From Massilia sp. Root418 (GTDB taxonomy: Bacteria > Pseudomonadota > Gammaproteobacteria > Burkholderiales > Burkholderiaceae_D): 64,000 nt of DNA. The stretch covers positions 1 through 64,000 of the forward strand of contig NZ_LMEC01000020.1 of assembly GCF_001425265.1 (NCBI RefSeq). Direction: 5' to 3'. Shown here in pieces: positions 36,954 to 46,108 of this stretch (positions are counted from its first letter, which is position 1; the number at the start of each line of letters is the position of its first letter). A model generated the notes under the pieces. That model was given only the letters and a program-made list of their open reading frames with translations, was not told the DNA's origin and did no database searches. The translations under genes were made by a program, and so were the position numbers.

Positions 36954-38159
36954 GTGGACAAGGGCCCTATATTCCCCACCATGCTTGCAGGCTACGCCCA
37001 CATGGACATCGATGAACCGACCTTGGTGGTAGTGCTTGGATTGGCCTCCATTCTGGCTAGTGGTGTCTTCTTTCTGCTGCACGCCTCTGCCCGCCACGTC
37101 GGCGGCGTGCGCCTCTGGGCTTCCAGTTCGCTAACAATAGGGTTGGCTGTCGTTGTCGACGCCGCAGGTTTGATCAAGGACCCGCAGTGGGCTAGCGTTC
37201 TTTTCAATGCTCCTGTAGTTTCTGGCCAAGTGCTATTTTTTGTTGGAACAGCTCAATTCGTCGGTCGGCCTTGTAACAGATTTACATTACCCATCTGGGT
37301 AGCAGTTACCATTGTTCTAAGCTGTTCGTTGACTTTCGTGTCACCGAACTCGGCTGCGCGTGTATTTACGTTGGGCATTATTCACGCCAGCGCCAACGGC
37401 TGGGCTGCCTGGCTCTTTTGGCGGCATATCGAGCCGCACGCGCGTTATGCCTATATCATTGCCGCCGTGTTGACGTTTGCCCAAGCCGCCGCCGCCCTTC
37501 TGCAGGCATTACTCGCCGTTATCGAAGCAGATGCTGCCTCCTCGCCGCACGATTTTTGGCTATTCAGCTTGATTATCATTTTGAATGCGGTTTCAAATGT
37601 ACTGCTTGGAAGTTGGATTCTCTTTTTGCTCATCATGCTTCGACTCGTGCTTGAGCTCAAAAATCTGGCCGAGATAGATGTGCTCACCGGGATTCTCAAT
37701 CGACGAGGGCTACGCTCGCATGTCGACCGCCTTTTGAAGTCGGCTCGTCCGGTCACATCCATCTCGGTGCTACTCTTGGATATCGATTTTTTCAAGAGTA
37801 TCAATGACATGCATGGGCACGACATCGGCGATGAAGTACTCATCATAATGGGAAAGCTATTGCGCAAGTCCGCCACCCCAAGCATCATCCCATGCCGCTG
37901 GGGTGGCGAAGAGTTTTGCATCGTCATCGAAAGCCAGGATGAAACGGCCATCCTGCAATTTGCAGAGCGCATCCGAGCACAATTTTGCGAAGAAACGAAA
38001 TTGCACAACGCCCTGCCTTCAGGCGCAACCGTCAGCATAGGGATGTCGACTTCGACATTTCACGACGGATTTGAATTCTCCAAGCTGATAAGCGTAGCCG
38101 ACAACCACCTCTACCTCGCTAAAGGTTTCGGCCGCAATCGCGTATGCAGTTCAAGCTAG
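36954..38159 (+). CDS. membrane-bound diguanylate cyclase (GGDEF)
   Basis: About 401 aa. Six to seven hydrophobic helices (residues 20-235) form a membrane sensor region. The GGDEF domain follows: EIDVLTGILNRRGL, LLLDIDFFKSINDMHGHDIGD and the active-site loop RWGGEEFCIV. It makes cyclic di-GMP from two GTP. The product-inhibition site (RxxD before the loop) is not present (SIIPCRW), so feedback inhibition through that site is unlikely. The start is uncertain: ATGs at 36954, 36981 and 37002 have no clear ribosome site. Confidence 0.9.
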   Translation: MDKGPIFPTMLAGYAHMDIDEPTLVVVLGLASILASGVFFLLHASARHVGGVRLWASSSLTIGLAVVVDAAGLIKDPQWASVLFNAPVVSGQVLFFVGTAQFVGRPCNRFTLPIWVAVTIVLSCSLTFVSPNSAARVFTLGIIHASANGWAAWLFWRHIEPHARYAYIIAAVLTFAQAAAALLQALLAVIEADAASSPHDFWLFSLIIILNAVSNVLLGSWILFLLIMLRLVLELKNLAEIDVLTGILNRRGLRSHVDRLLKSARPVTSISVLLLDIDFFKSINDMHGHDIGDEVLIIMGKLLRKSATPSIIPCRWGGEEFCIVIESQDETAILQFAERIRAQFCEETKLHNALPSGATVSIGMSTSTFHDGFEFSKLISVADNHLYLAKGFGRNRVCSSS

Positions 38160-38165
38160 AGAACA

Positions 38166-39150
38166 GTGCCTGAATTGATTGTAGTCGACAAGCAGGGCGA
38201 TTCGCCAAGCTTCAGGCAGGCCTATCGCTTGGTGGAGATGGCAGCTGAAACCAACGTCACCGTGCTTCTGTCGGGCGAGACCGGCGTCGGCAGGGAGCGC
38301 TGCGTGCGATTCACAGCAGAAGCAAGCATGCTGAGAAGCCTTTCGCGACAATCAACTGCGCAGCACTGCCGCACACCTGATCGAAGCGAAACTGTTCGGC
38401 GTGGAAAGGAACCTACACGGGGGTAGCCAGTTCACGCGAGGGCAAATTCGAACGTGCCGATGGTTGCACACGGCTTCTCAATGAACTTGGCGAACTGCCG
38501 CTGGGCTCGCAGGCCAAATTGCTGCGCGCTCTGCAGGAAGGCGAGATTGAAAGGCTGGGAGACGACCGTTCGCGCAAGGCGGACGTGCGCGTCGTCGCGG
38601 CGACCAACGTCGACCTTCCGGAGGCAGTCAAGGCGGGACGCTTCCGCGCCGATCTGTACTATCGCCTGAGCGTCTACCCGGCCCTGATTCCCCCGCTGCG
38701 CGAGCGCTGCAGCGATATCCCGTCCATGGTGTCGACGATGGTCGAGAAGTTCTGCGCGCTGCACGAGAAACGTTGGCCGGCGTGACCGATCTGGCCATGC
38801 AGGCTCTGCTGGCCTACGGCTGGCCCGGCAACGTTCGCGAGCTTGGAAACATCATAGAGCGCGGAGTCATTCTGGCAGGGCCTGGCAACTGGATAGAATG
38901 CAGGGACCTGTTCCCGATCTTTGTGCTGCCCGAGATGGAGCGGGTCGCCGTCGATCATTCGGGCGAATTGGTTGCCGCTGAGCGCGAACGGGACAGCGCG
39001 CCGTGCGAGAAGATCTAAGGCAGCGGAATGTCGCTCCCGTATCTGGGCAATATGGTGCTGCGCGAAGCCGTCGCGCGCTGCAAGGGAACCTGTCCGGTGC
39101 AGCGCGGCTGCTCGGCATCGCACGGCCGCAGCTCAGTTAGCGGCTGAGAT
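38166..39150 (+). pseudogene. decayed sigma-54 activator of the DmpR/XylR type
   Basis: The AAA+ domain of a sigma-54 enhancer-binding protein is spread over three frames. Pieces are LLSGETGVGRE (Walker A), [30 protein letters not shown] where the sigma-54-contact loop GAYTGA is destroyed, [20 protein letters not shown] (Walker B), [32 protein letters not shown] and YGWPGNVRELGNIIERGVIL. A relic of the Fis-type helix follows (NMVLREAVARCKG). FGVER and the RPGRFERADGG-like part point to the phenol/toluene regulator branch. The N-terminal sensing domain is missing. Confidence 0.85.
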
Positions 39151-39326
39151 GCTGTGAGGGCTAGAATCGCGCCACGGGCTGAGCCCATGCACTCCGTTGT
39201 TGCGCTCATGGCTGTGGCATGGCTTGCATCTGCTGACAAATTGGCCGATTGCCCGACAGACCCCGCCGTATCGTCCATCGGCAGGCTACCTGAGCTATAT
39301 CAATGTCCCGAGGTTGCCGATCCGGT

Positions 39327-40298
39327 TTATGGCGTCTCGGTGGACATGCGCATGTTCGAGTCATCTGGCGCAGTGCTGAGTTCTGCATAGCGGTGCGCCT
39401 CAAGATCGAGCAGTTCTAGAAAGCGCTTCACAATTTTCCTGCCTTCGTCCGCCCGCGAGTTCGCGATGATTTCCAGTGCGGGGAGTCCATCAAGCGGCAC
39501 AATCACCATCCCTGGCGGCGCCACATCGAGTGAGTAGGCACTGCCCAGCATCAGGCCCAAGCCGTCACGCACCAACTGGATGCCAAACAACGCCTGGGTG
39601 GCCTCATAGACGACGTTAGGCCTGATGCCTGCGACGTTGCACGCATTCATAATGCCGTCATACACGGGTGGATTGATTTCGCGCGCCGGGAGGATCACGT
39701 TCTCATGCTCGAGGCACTGCAGCGGCAACCTACTGGCGGACGCAAGGTGATGATGCTGCGGCAGAAGCAGGCGCCATTGACTGCTGGCTATTCGCAGGCT
39801 CCGGATCCCGTCCGACAATTCCATGGGCGGCTGCCATTCTGCCAAAATGATACCAATGCCGACGTCGATGACTCCACGCATCAGCGCGCTACCATGGTGC
39901 CCGCAGTAGATATTATGCCGTGTCAGCTTTGCTGTAGGATACGCTTGCTGCAGCATCGACATGGTGGCCGAAAGCATGGGCAAATTGGCGTACTCGACAA
40001 TGCCTATCGCCATACTGAAGTCCTCGCCGCCCGCAGCGGCTACGGTGCGTTCGGTCAGACGGTCAAGGTCGCTCATTAGCTTTGCAATACCGTCACGAAA
40101 CACGACGCCAGCAGCCGTCAACGACAGCTGCCGCTGCTCTCGCACAAAGAGCTTAACGCCCAGACTGTCCTCCAACCGGGCGATTTGCTGGCTCAGCGCC
40201 GGTTGGGTGATGTGAGCTAACTCGGCGGCCCTCCCGAAATGTAGCTCCTGCGCCAGAAGAATGAAGTTGTGATATACCCTCGATTCCGCCATTCTCAT
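39327..40298 (-). CDS. LysR-family transcriptional regulator
   Basis: About 323 aa. The N-terminal winged helix is clear (YHNFILLAQELHFGRAAELA, ITQPALSQQIARLEDSLGVK, LFVREQRQLSLTAAG). The effector-binding domain has a VDVGIG segment. The best start is the ATG at 40298, preceded by GGTGGAG; the frame extends 63 codons further upstream with no LysR similarity. The conserved block EDSLGVKLF shows it is intact. No adjacent divergent target gene is apparent, so the target is unknown. Confidence 0.9.
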   Translation of the reverse strand: MRMAESRVYHNFILLAQELHFGRAAELAHITQPALSQQIARLEDSLGVKLFVREQRQLSLTAAGVVFRDGIAKLMSDLDRLTERTVAAAGGEDFSMAIGIVEYANLPMLSATMSMLQQAYPTAKLTRHNIYCGHHGSALMRGVIDVGIGIILAEWQPPMELSDGIRSLRIASSQWRLLLPQHHHLASASRLPLQCLEHENVILPAREINPPVYDGIMNACNVAGIRPNVVYEATQALFGIQLVRDGLGLMLGSAYSLDVAPPGMVIVPLDGLPALEIIANSRADEGRKIVKRFLELLDLEAHRYAELSTAPDDSNMRMSTETP

Positions 40299-41119
40299 TT
40301 TTCTCCACCCGTTTGACGTGGGTAATGCCTGCATATTACTCCTAGTTCCCATTGATGACTGAGCCGATCCACGACGCTTCGACCTACGTTCGAGCCTCGC
40401 CTCGCTAGCACAGCGGCCGGGCAGTTCCGCCGCAGGCTTGGCTTTAAAATCGTAAAACGGTGCTGAGAAACTGATAGGCTCATGCATTTCCAGCGAGCCA
40501 TTTCGACGCGACTTACCGCGCGAAGACTCGACTTTAAGCCAACGCGATCATCGCCCACGATACCCAACACTCCTCCACGCGAGCGTGGAGGTTCCCCAAA
40601 ATGCTCGCCGGCTGTATGCCAGAAGGCGTGACGAAGGTTACGGTGATCAGCATGCGGAGCGCGCACAAAGACGCATCGCGGCGAAGCGAGTCGATAGCCT
40701 CAGCCGGCAACTATGCTGATGACCTGGTCTCCGGCGCCGATATCACTTTGCAGCCATGCTCCACTGCGAACTGTGCCGCTGTCGCACAAACGAGCGCTGC
40801 CGCCGCCGCGGTGACGCCAGCTTCGACAAGGTTTTCAGTTGAGGTCGACAGGCTGAGTAGCGTGCCAAGAAGGAGTATCAAGAATTCGGCAATCGTTTCC
40901 GCACTCCGACATATCAACTGCTGGTTGCGATCCCGTTTTCCCGGCGGATCATATCGGAACCGAAAGCGGCGATCCAATTAAAAAAAGTTATGAGCCGAAT
41001 AAATATTTGTTATTGCCAAACATTGCAAAAATGACCGCATTGGAGATGCGGCGAAAATTCGATCGTGGTAGCATAACTCAGCAGTAACCTACATTTGATA
41101 AGCACTTAGCGGAGAAAAG
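40299..41119. other. no intact gene; possible small membrane-protein relic at 40711-40977 (minus)
   Basis: On the minus strand 40711-40977 is open and contains a hydrophobic stretch (AEFLILLLGTLLSLSTS, then an Ala-rich helix). It may be the remains of a small membrane protein, but the frame ends in a stop followed by more similar-looking sequence. The remainder is non-coding. A promoter for 41120 should lie in the last 100 bp. Confidence 0.35.
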
Positions 41120-41929
41120 GTGCACGAGATATTAAAACGTATTTTTTGGCAAACAGATAATGCTCGGCTCTATCGTTCGATCGCAGTTTGGTTGGCACTA
41201 CTGTCAGCCGGGTTGGGTGTCAGCGGTGGCGTGCAGGCGGCGCGGCCAATCAAACTGATAGCCAATGAATGGCAACCGTATACCGGCAGCGACGTAATGC
41301 AGCAGGGAGTGGCCACTCAAATCGTCCGCGCTGCGTTAAATCGCGCCGGCTACGAGGTCACCATAAGCTTTTCCAACTGGCCCCGGGCGTTGCATACAAC
41401 ATATCATGGAGCGGCCGACGGCGTGGTCGCCGTATACGCCACCACTGCTCGCGCGCAACGACTTTTGTTCAGTGACAAATACCTGGACAGCAGGATCGCT
41501 GTCGTCGCAATGACTGGAAACTTCGTCGGATTTCGAAAACTCAGCGAACTCCGGGGCCTGGAGGTCGGAATCGGGCGCGATTACGACTACAGCGACGGAT
41601 TCCTGAGAGAACCGGGACTGTCGATGCAGCCGGTGGATCACGCGATTCAGAATTTGCTGAAACTTACAATCAGGCGAATAGACGTCGCCATCGAGGATCG
41701 TTTGATCATTCAACATAATATACAACGCAATATGGCGAGGCATCCCGAATTAAGATCGATAGTATCTTCCGAAGAGGACTTGCTGGTTTTGCCAATCCAT
41801 TTTGGCATAAACAAAAATACAAAGGATGCGGAGTTGATTGTTCGGAACTTCAACGCGGCGCTGGGCGCCATGAAGCAGGACGGTACGTTAAGAAAAATAT
41901 TAGACGAATGGGGAATTCCGTCAATGTAA
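41120..41929 (+). CDS. periplasmic solute-binding protein (SBP_bac_3 type)
   Basis: A 269-aa protein with a signal peptide (IAVWLALLSAGLGVSGGVQA) and an amino-acid-binding-protein fold: IKLIANEWQPYTGSD, IVRAALNRAGYEVTISF, FSNWPRALHTTYHGAADGVV and the C-terminal LGAMKQDGTLRKILDEWGI. It binds a small polar ligand in the periplasm. The start is GTG with GGAG 5 nt upstream. No permease or ATPase genes are adjacent. It lies about 230 bp upstream of a histidine kinase, so it could feed ligand information to signalling, though that kinase is soluble. Confidence 0.85.
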   Translation: MHEILKRIFWQTDNARLYRSIAVWLALLSAGLGVSGGVQAARPIKLIANEWQPYTGSDVMQQGVATQIVRAALNRAGYEVTISFSNWPRALHTTYHGAADGVVAVYATTARAQRLLFSDKYLDSRIAVVAMTGNFVGFRKLSELRGLEVGIGRDYDYSDGFLREPGLSMQPVDHAIQNLLKLTIRRIDVAIEDRLIIQHNIQRNMARHPELRSIVSSEEDLLVLPIHFGINKNTKDAELIVRNFNAALGAMKQDGTLRKILDEWGIPSM

Positions 41930-42161
41930 CGGTTTAAAAACCGATGCCCGTATACGGCTTGCCGATTGGCCGACCTATCAATCCACCGAACCGCAAGACA
42001 GGCATTTAGGGCGCAAGGCATGCAACGCGGAGCCCGACCCCACCGACTAGAATTGATAACATCGACGACAACGTTCACGCTTGCCAAATGCCGATACCGA
42101 TGCAGAATGACAACACGCAGATCAGCCTCGCGCCACTGCAGCACACTAGAAAGCACAGCTG

Positions 42162-43646
42162 ATGAGCCCACGGGACACGTTTGCCAAATCTCCCACGCCG
42201 CAGGAAGTTTCACTTCACCTACTCTACTCGTGGCCAATCACGGGTAGGTTATCTGGAGCGGCCGCACTCGAAGGTTCACATTTGCTTGGCTTTGAACAAT
42301 CCTCGCAAGCCCGCGAGCAGATTGATTGCGCCACGAGTAAAAGTTGTGAGGTGGATCTCGGCATGCAACGGGAGGCTTCCCGAGCACGTTGCTTCGATCA
42401 AGCGCTAGCGCAAGTGCAGAGGCTTTGGATTGCCGGAGATTATGCAAGTGCGGACGATGCCGCAAGGCGCGCGGCAAGCTTAATGTCACCGCTAACTCCG
42501 ACATCAGACGTTCTTCGCTATCACCTTTTCTCCGTACTTACCCAAGGTCGCCTGAAGTCATCGAACATCGGCACAACAAATCTCCACTGCGCTGAGCTAA
42601 GGCGTCTGGCAAGTGCCGCCTCCGCTAGCGCCTCGGTCGTTGCCGAACTGGCCGCCGCAGTGAACGAGCGATGCGCGGGACAGACCCTGGTCGCGCTTGC
42701 GAGCCTGGAGCGCGCATACGACAATGCTGCCCAGCTCGGGCAACATTGGATAGCCGCCGTAGCAGCCGAAGAAGCGGCTTTGGCAGCGTCGCAAGCATGG
42801 TTGCACACGGCAGTGGTCCATTATCGTCGGCTGGCGCTAACGAGCTACAAAAGGTCGGGAGTAGCCGGCCGCGTCGACATGCTGACCAGCGAGTGGGGCT
42901 GCGTGGATAGCTTTCTGGCGGCGGACGCAGCTTCCGACAGTGCACTGCGCCGGAAGGCGCGAGCGGAGGAAATCGAGCTCTCGATAGCGCATGAAATGAA
43001 TCAGCCGCTGGCGGCAATTGCCCTGCACGCAGCGGCCGCGCACAAATGGCTCTGCCGCGCAGAGCCTAACGTGGAACGGGCACTGAAATCGTTACACTCC
43101 ATCAGTGAAGCCGGAACTCAAGCTGGAGAAATCGTTCGTTCTGTCAAGCGACTTGCAACCCACGAAGAGAATCAAGCCGAAAGCGTAGACGTCGACCAGG
43201 CTATTGTCGATGTCATGTGCATGTTGGAGTGCAATCTCCGCCAGCACGACATCAGGACGAAGCTCGAACTCAATTCGGGCAGCGCGCAAATACAGGCAGA
43301 TCGGGTCCAGCTCAAGCAAGTGATCACGAACCTTGTCATGAATTCCATCGAAGCGCTTTCGGGTGACCAGCGCCTGCCTGGTACCCGGCACATCATTGTA
43401 GGGACTTCAGGAGTAAAAGGCGAACAAATCGAGATCACGGTAGAAGATAACGGCCCCGGGGTTGAGCCGACACATCGCGACCTCATTTTCAGCGGTCGCT
43501 TCACTACAAAAGCCGGCAATTCCGGTTTGGGCCTGCCGATCTGCCTGGCAATCATTCATTCCCATCACGGCACCATCGTGTTCGAGCCCCAAGATCCGCA
43601 TGGCGCACGCTTTCGTATCCGTTTTCCGATTGATCGGCTTCAGTGA
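42162..43646 (+). CDS. soluble histidine kinase, paralogue of the one at 15347
   Basis: A 494-aa kinase with the same architecture as 15347-16834 and strong identity throughout (MSPRDTFAKSP start; WIAAVAAEEAALAASQAWLH; IAHEMNQPLAAIALHAAAAH; GLGLPICLAII). Helical N-terminal domain (about 80-250), phospho-His near 277, ATPase domain to the end. No membrane segments. It is convergent with a FixJ-type regulator at 43671-44291 that lost its own kinase, so it may now phosphorylate that regulator. Confidence 0.9.
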   Translation: MSPRDTFAKSPTPQEVSLHLLYSWPITGRLSGAAALEGSHLLGFEQSSQAREQIDCATSKSCEVDLGMQREASRARCFDQALAQVQRLWIAGDYASADDAARRAASLMSPLTPTSDVLRYHLFSVLTQGRLKSSNIGTTNLHCAELRRLASAASASASVVAELAAAVNERCAGQTLVALASLERAYDNAAQLGQHWIAAVAAEEAALAASQAWLHTAVVHYRRLALTSYKRSGVAGRVDMLTSEWGCVDSFLAADAASDSALRRKARAEEIELSIAHEMNQPLAAIALHAAAAHKWLCRAEPNVERALKSLHSISEAGTQAGEIVRSVKRLATHEENQAESVDVDQAIVDVMCMLECNLRQHDIRTKLELNSGSAQIQADRVQLKQVITNLVMNSIEALSGDQRLPGTRHIIVGTSGVKGEQIEITVEDNGPGVEPTHRDLIFSGRFTTKAGNSGLGLPICLAIIHSHHGTIVFEPQDPHGARFRIRFPIDRLQ

Positions 43647-43670
43647 TTGTCACCAGCGAATGCCGTCGTT

Positions 43671-44291
43671 TCAACGGCTACCCGACTTAGCAATTCCGAG
43701 CTGTTCGGCCTGGCGCACCAGATCCGGCAGCGAGCGCGCAGCCATCTTTTCCATCAGGTTCCGCTTGTGGATCTTCGCCATGATCTCGCTCACACCCAAT
43801 CGGTGTGCCAATTGCTTGATCAACAGTCCGCCGATCACCAGCGCCATTGTCTCCTGCTCGCGTCGCGTCAGACCGGCATACCTACCACGTAATTCGGCCA
43901 ACTCGCGGCGACGGCCATAGCTGGCCTCATCGAAAGCAAGCGCTTCGCGCACCGCAACGAGCAACTGCTCCGGATTGACTGGCTTGATCAGGAAGTCCTT
44001 GGCCCCTGCTTTCATCGCCTGCACGGTCAATGGAATAGTGCCATACCCGGTCATGAAGATGATGGGCATCGCCAGCCCCCGGTTCGCAAATTCCGCCGCG
44101 ACATCCAGTCCAGTTGATTCAGGCATGGCCATGTCGCAGATCAGGCAGGATGGCGCTTCGGGCTTAGCCGCAGCAAAGAAAGCGCTACCGGTAGCGAAAT
44201 CACTTGTGTCAAAGCCTTCCGCAGCGAGCAGGTTCACCACGGAGCCGCGAACGGCGTCGTCGTCATCTACGACATAAATCACTGGTTTCAT
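43671..44291 (-). CDS. FixJ/NarL-type response regulator, paralogue of the one at 10269
   Basis: A 206-aa regulator nearly collinear with that at 10269-10889. The receiver has YVVDDDD, phospho-Asp D53 in LICDMAMPESTG, FMTGYGT and FLIKPV. The LuxR-type helix-turn-helix is LTRREQETMALVIGGLLIKQ and LGVSEIMAKIHKRNLMEKMA. Its recognition helix is identical to the paralogue, so both may bind the same sites. Its original kinase survives only as a 44-codon stump upstream. Confidence 0.92.
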   Translation of the reverse strand: MKPVIYVVDDDDAVRGSVVNLLAAEGFDTSDFATGSAFFAAAKPEAPSCLICDMAMPESTGLDVAAEFANRGLAMPIIFMTGYGTIPLTVQAMKAGAKDFLIKPVNPEQLLVAVREALAFDEASYGRRRELAELRGRYAGLTRREQETMALVIGGLLIKQLAHRLGVSEIMAKIHKRNLMEKMAARSLPDLVRQAEQLGIAKSGSR

Positions 44292-44300
44292 TCTGTGTTC

Positions 44301-44437
44301 CTAAGCAGGCTTACGGCAAGCGCCGCCAAGCGCCTGCGCTGCCATTGTAAAGGTAAAATTGCAGCCATGCGGTATCTGATCCGCACCAGGGACGCCCCCC
44401 CCTTGCACCTCGTTGATGCACTGGCAGATGGCAAGGT
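44301..44437 (-). pseudogene. C-terminal stump of a histidine kinase cut by an IS
   Basis: The minus frame reads LAICQCINEVQGG, then PHGCNFTFTMAAQ, ending in a stop 9 nt before the regulator start. It matches the end of the kinase at 10886 (LAISRSIIESHGG, PHGCSVIFNMAEQ). The rest of the gene is gone at the border of the IS3-family element (44438). Confidence 0.8.
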
Positions 44438-44495
44438 TGAAGCGCCACGAGCATCGTAGACACTCCTGAGCCATAATTTAGGCAAGGGAGAAATC

Positions 44496-44774
44496 ATGAG
44501 CAGGAAGCGGTATACAGAAGAATTTAAGGTCGCTGCGGTCAAGCAGGTTGTTGATCGCGGCCATCCTGCGGCCGAGGTCGCTGAACGGCTTGGCGTCAGC
44601 ATCCACAGCATTTATGCATGGACAAAGCGTTACGGCGTACCCGAAGTCGAGCGCAAGGCTCAGGATGCCCAGTCCGACGAGATGCGGCGACTAAAGGCCG
44701 AGCTGAAGCGCGTTACCGAGGAGCGTGACATCTTGAAAAAGGCCGCGGTGTACTTTGCCAAGACGTCCGGGTAA
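44496..44774 (+). CDS. IS3-family OrfA
   Basis: A 92-aa DNA-binding protein: helix-turn-helix (SRKRYTEEFKVAAVKQVVDR; AEVAERLGVSIHSIYAWTKR) and a leucine-zipper-like helix (MRRLKAELKRVTEERDILKK). An A-rich slip site, TTGAAAAAGG at about 44733-44742, could drive the minus-one frameshift that fuses it to OrfB, as is known for the family. Confidence 0.9.
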   Translation: MSRKRYTEEFKVAAVKQVVDRGHPAAEVAERLGVSIHSIYAWTKRYGVPEVERKAQDAQSDEMRRLKAELKRVTEERDILKKAAVYFAKTSG

Positions 44775-44776
44775 GG

Positions 44777-45646
44777 TACGCCTTCATTCAAGAAATACAG
44801 GACGAATTTCCGGTGCGGCGCTTGTGCAAGATGATGGGAGTTCATCCCAGCGGCTTCTATGCGTGGCGCGTTTAGCCAGAAAGCAAGCGGGCCAAGGAAG
44901 ACAAGCGCCTGCTCGGTCACATTAAGCAGTCATGGCTGGAAAGCGGCGCGGTCTACGGCTACCGCAAGGTATGCGACGATCTGCGTGATCTCGGAGAGCG
45001 ATGTGGCATCAATCGCGTTCACCGCATCATGCGCTCAGCCGGCCTGCGCTCGCAGACCGGATACGGCAAGCGCAAGTGGAAAGGCGGCGGCGTGCCATCG
45101 GTGGTGGCGCCGAATCATCTACAGCGGCAATTCGACGTGCTTGAACCAAATCGGGTTTGGGTGACAGACATAACCTACGTTCGAACCCATGAAGGCTGGC
45201 TATACCTGGCAGTTGTGCTCGACCTCTTTTCACGCCAGGTCGTCGGGTGGTCGATGCGTTCACGGATTGATACGGAGCTGGCCATGAATGCGCTGCTGAT
45301 GGCGGTTTGGCGACGCAAGCCGACCGATCCGGTGATGGTTCATTCGGATCAGGGCTCGCAGTTCACCAGCAAGGACTGGCGCGATTTTTTGACTGAGCAC
45401 AGGCTCGAGCCGAGCATGAGCCGACGTGGAAACTGTCACGATAATGCTTGTGCTGAAAGCTTCTTTCAGCTTCTGAAGCGCGAGCGCATCAAGCGCAAGA
45501 CTTATGCAACCAGGGACGTCGCCCGGCAGGACATCTTCGACTACATCGAGATGTTCTACAATCCGAAGCGCCGTCACGGATTTAATGACAGGCTTTCGCC
45601 GGCAGAGTTTGAGCGAAGGCATTTTGAACGGCTCGCGGGTGTCTAG
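44777..45646 (+). pseudogene. IS3-family OrfB transposase with an internal amber codon
   Basis: The minus-one frame after orfA reads YAFIQEIQDEFPVRRLCKMM, GVHPSGFYAWRV, then TAG at 44873-44875, then PESKRAKEDKRLLGHIKQSW in the same frame. The usual residue there is Gln (CAG), so one C-to-T change explains it. The DDE catalytic domain downstream is intact (WVTDITYV, VMVHSDQGSQFTS, NCHDNACAESFFQLLK). The element is probably inactive unless the stop is suppressed. Confidence 0.85.
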
Positions 45647-45661
45647 CAGACTCGTGGCGAT

Positions 45662-46108
45662 TCAATGATTCTTTCGCTTAATCGCATCTATCGCAGCTGC
45701 CGCATCCTCAGCAGTCTTTGCATCCGAACGATTGAGCAATTCCTTCAGGTGGGGAATCGCATCGGCACGCAAAGAATACGCACAGATGCAGCACGCTCGG
45801 TAGCGAACCAGTGCCGCTTTGTCATTAAGGGCGCGGATACCTAGTTCGAATGCAGTTTGGGAAATGCGAGCATAACGAATAGCGTGAAAGGCGAGAGCTA
45901 CACGACCTTGCGCTTTTTTTGTGCTGTCATAGGCGTCAGCCAAAAACGGAACGACGTCCACTCCAAGCGGGCGTAACTGAGCCCAGGTTGCTTCTTGGTC
46001 GCCTGCGCTCGTCGTGTCTAGGCTCTTTACCAATTCCCTTATTTTCAAATCATCCATTCGCTGCATCGCATATTTTTTGATTGACCGCTGATGGCCGCTA
46101 TACGTCAT
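45662..46108 (-). CDS. HEAT-repeat small protein, immunity-like
   Basis: A 148-aa helical protein with HEAT-like repeats (DQEATWAQLRPLGVDVVPFL; ALNDKAALVRYRACCICAYS; AIPHLKELLNRSDAKTAEDA). Such proteins are common as immunity proteins in polymorphic toxin loci. The ATG at 46108 overlaps the end of the upstream gene by 11 nt; ATGs at 46066 and 46057 are alternatives. Lower GC than the flanks. No toxin is adjacent, because the IS lies directly downstream. Confidence 0.7.
   Translation of the reverse strand: MTYSGHQRSIKKYAMQRMDDLKIRELVKSLDTTSAGDQEATWAQLRPLGVDVVPFLADAYDSTKKAQGRVALAFHAIRYARISQTAFELGIRALNDKAALVRYRACCICAYSLRADAIPHLKELLNRSDAKTAEDAAAAIDAIKRKNH

Larger units (their letters stand above)
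44438..45664 (+). mobile_element. IS3-family insertion sequence, about 1.23 kb
   Basis: The left end TGAAGCGCCACGAGCATCGT and the reverse complement of the right end (TGAATCGCCACGAGTCTGCT) are imperfect inverted repeats that continue with AGACAC. It carries orfA and a frameshift-linked orfB. The flanks show no target duplication (GGT against ATG), which suggests that recombination or deletion followed insertion. A left-end fragment of the same element lies at 50743. Confidence 0.88.

Noticed and set aside
40711..40977. Possible MrpE-like antiporter subunit on the minus strand
   Set aside because: The hydrophobic pattern is suggestive only; the frame is short and interrupted and no neighbouring mrp genes exist.
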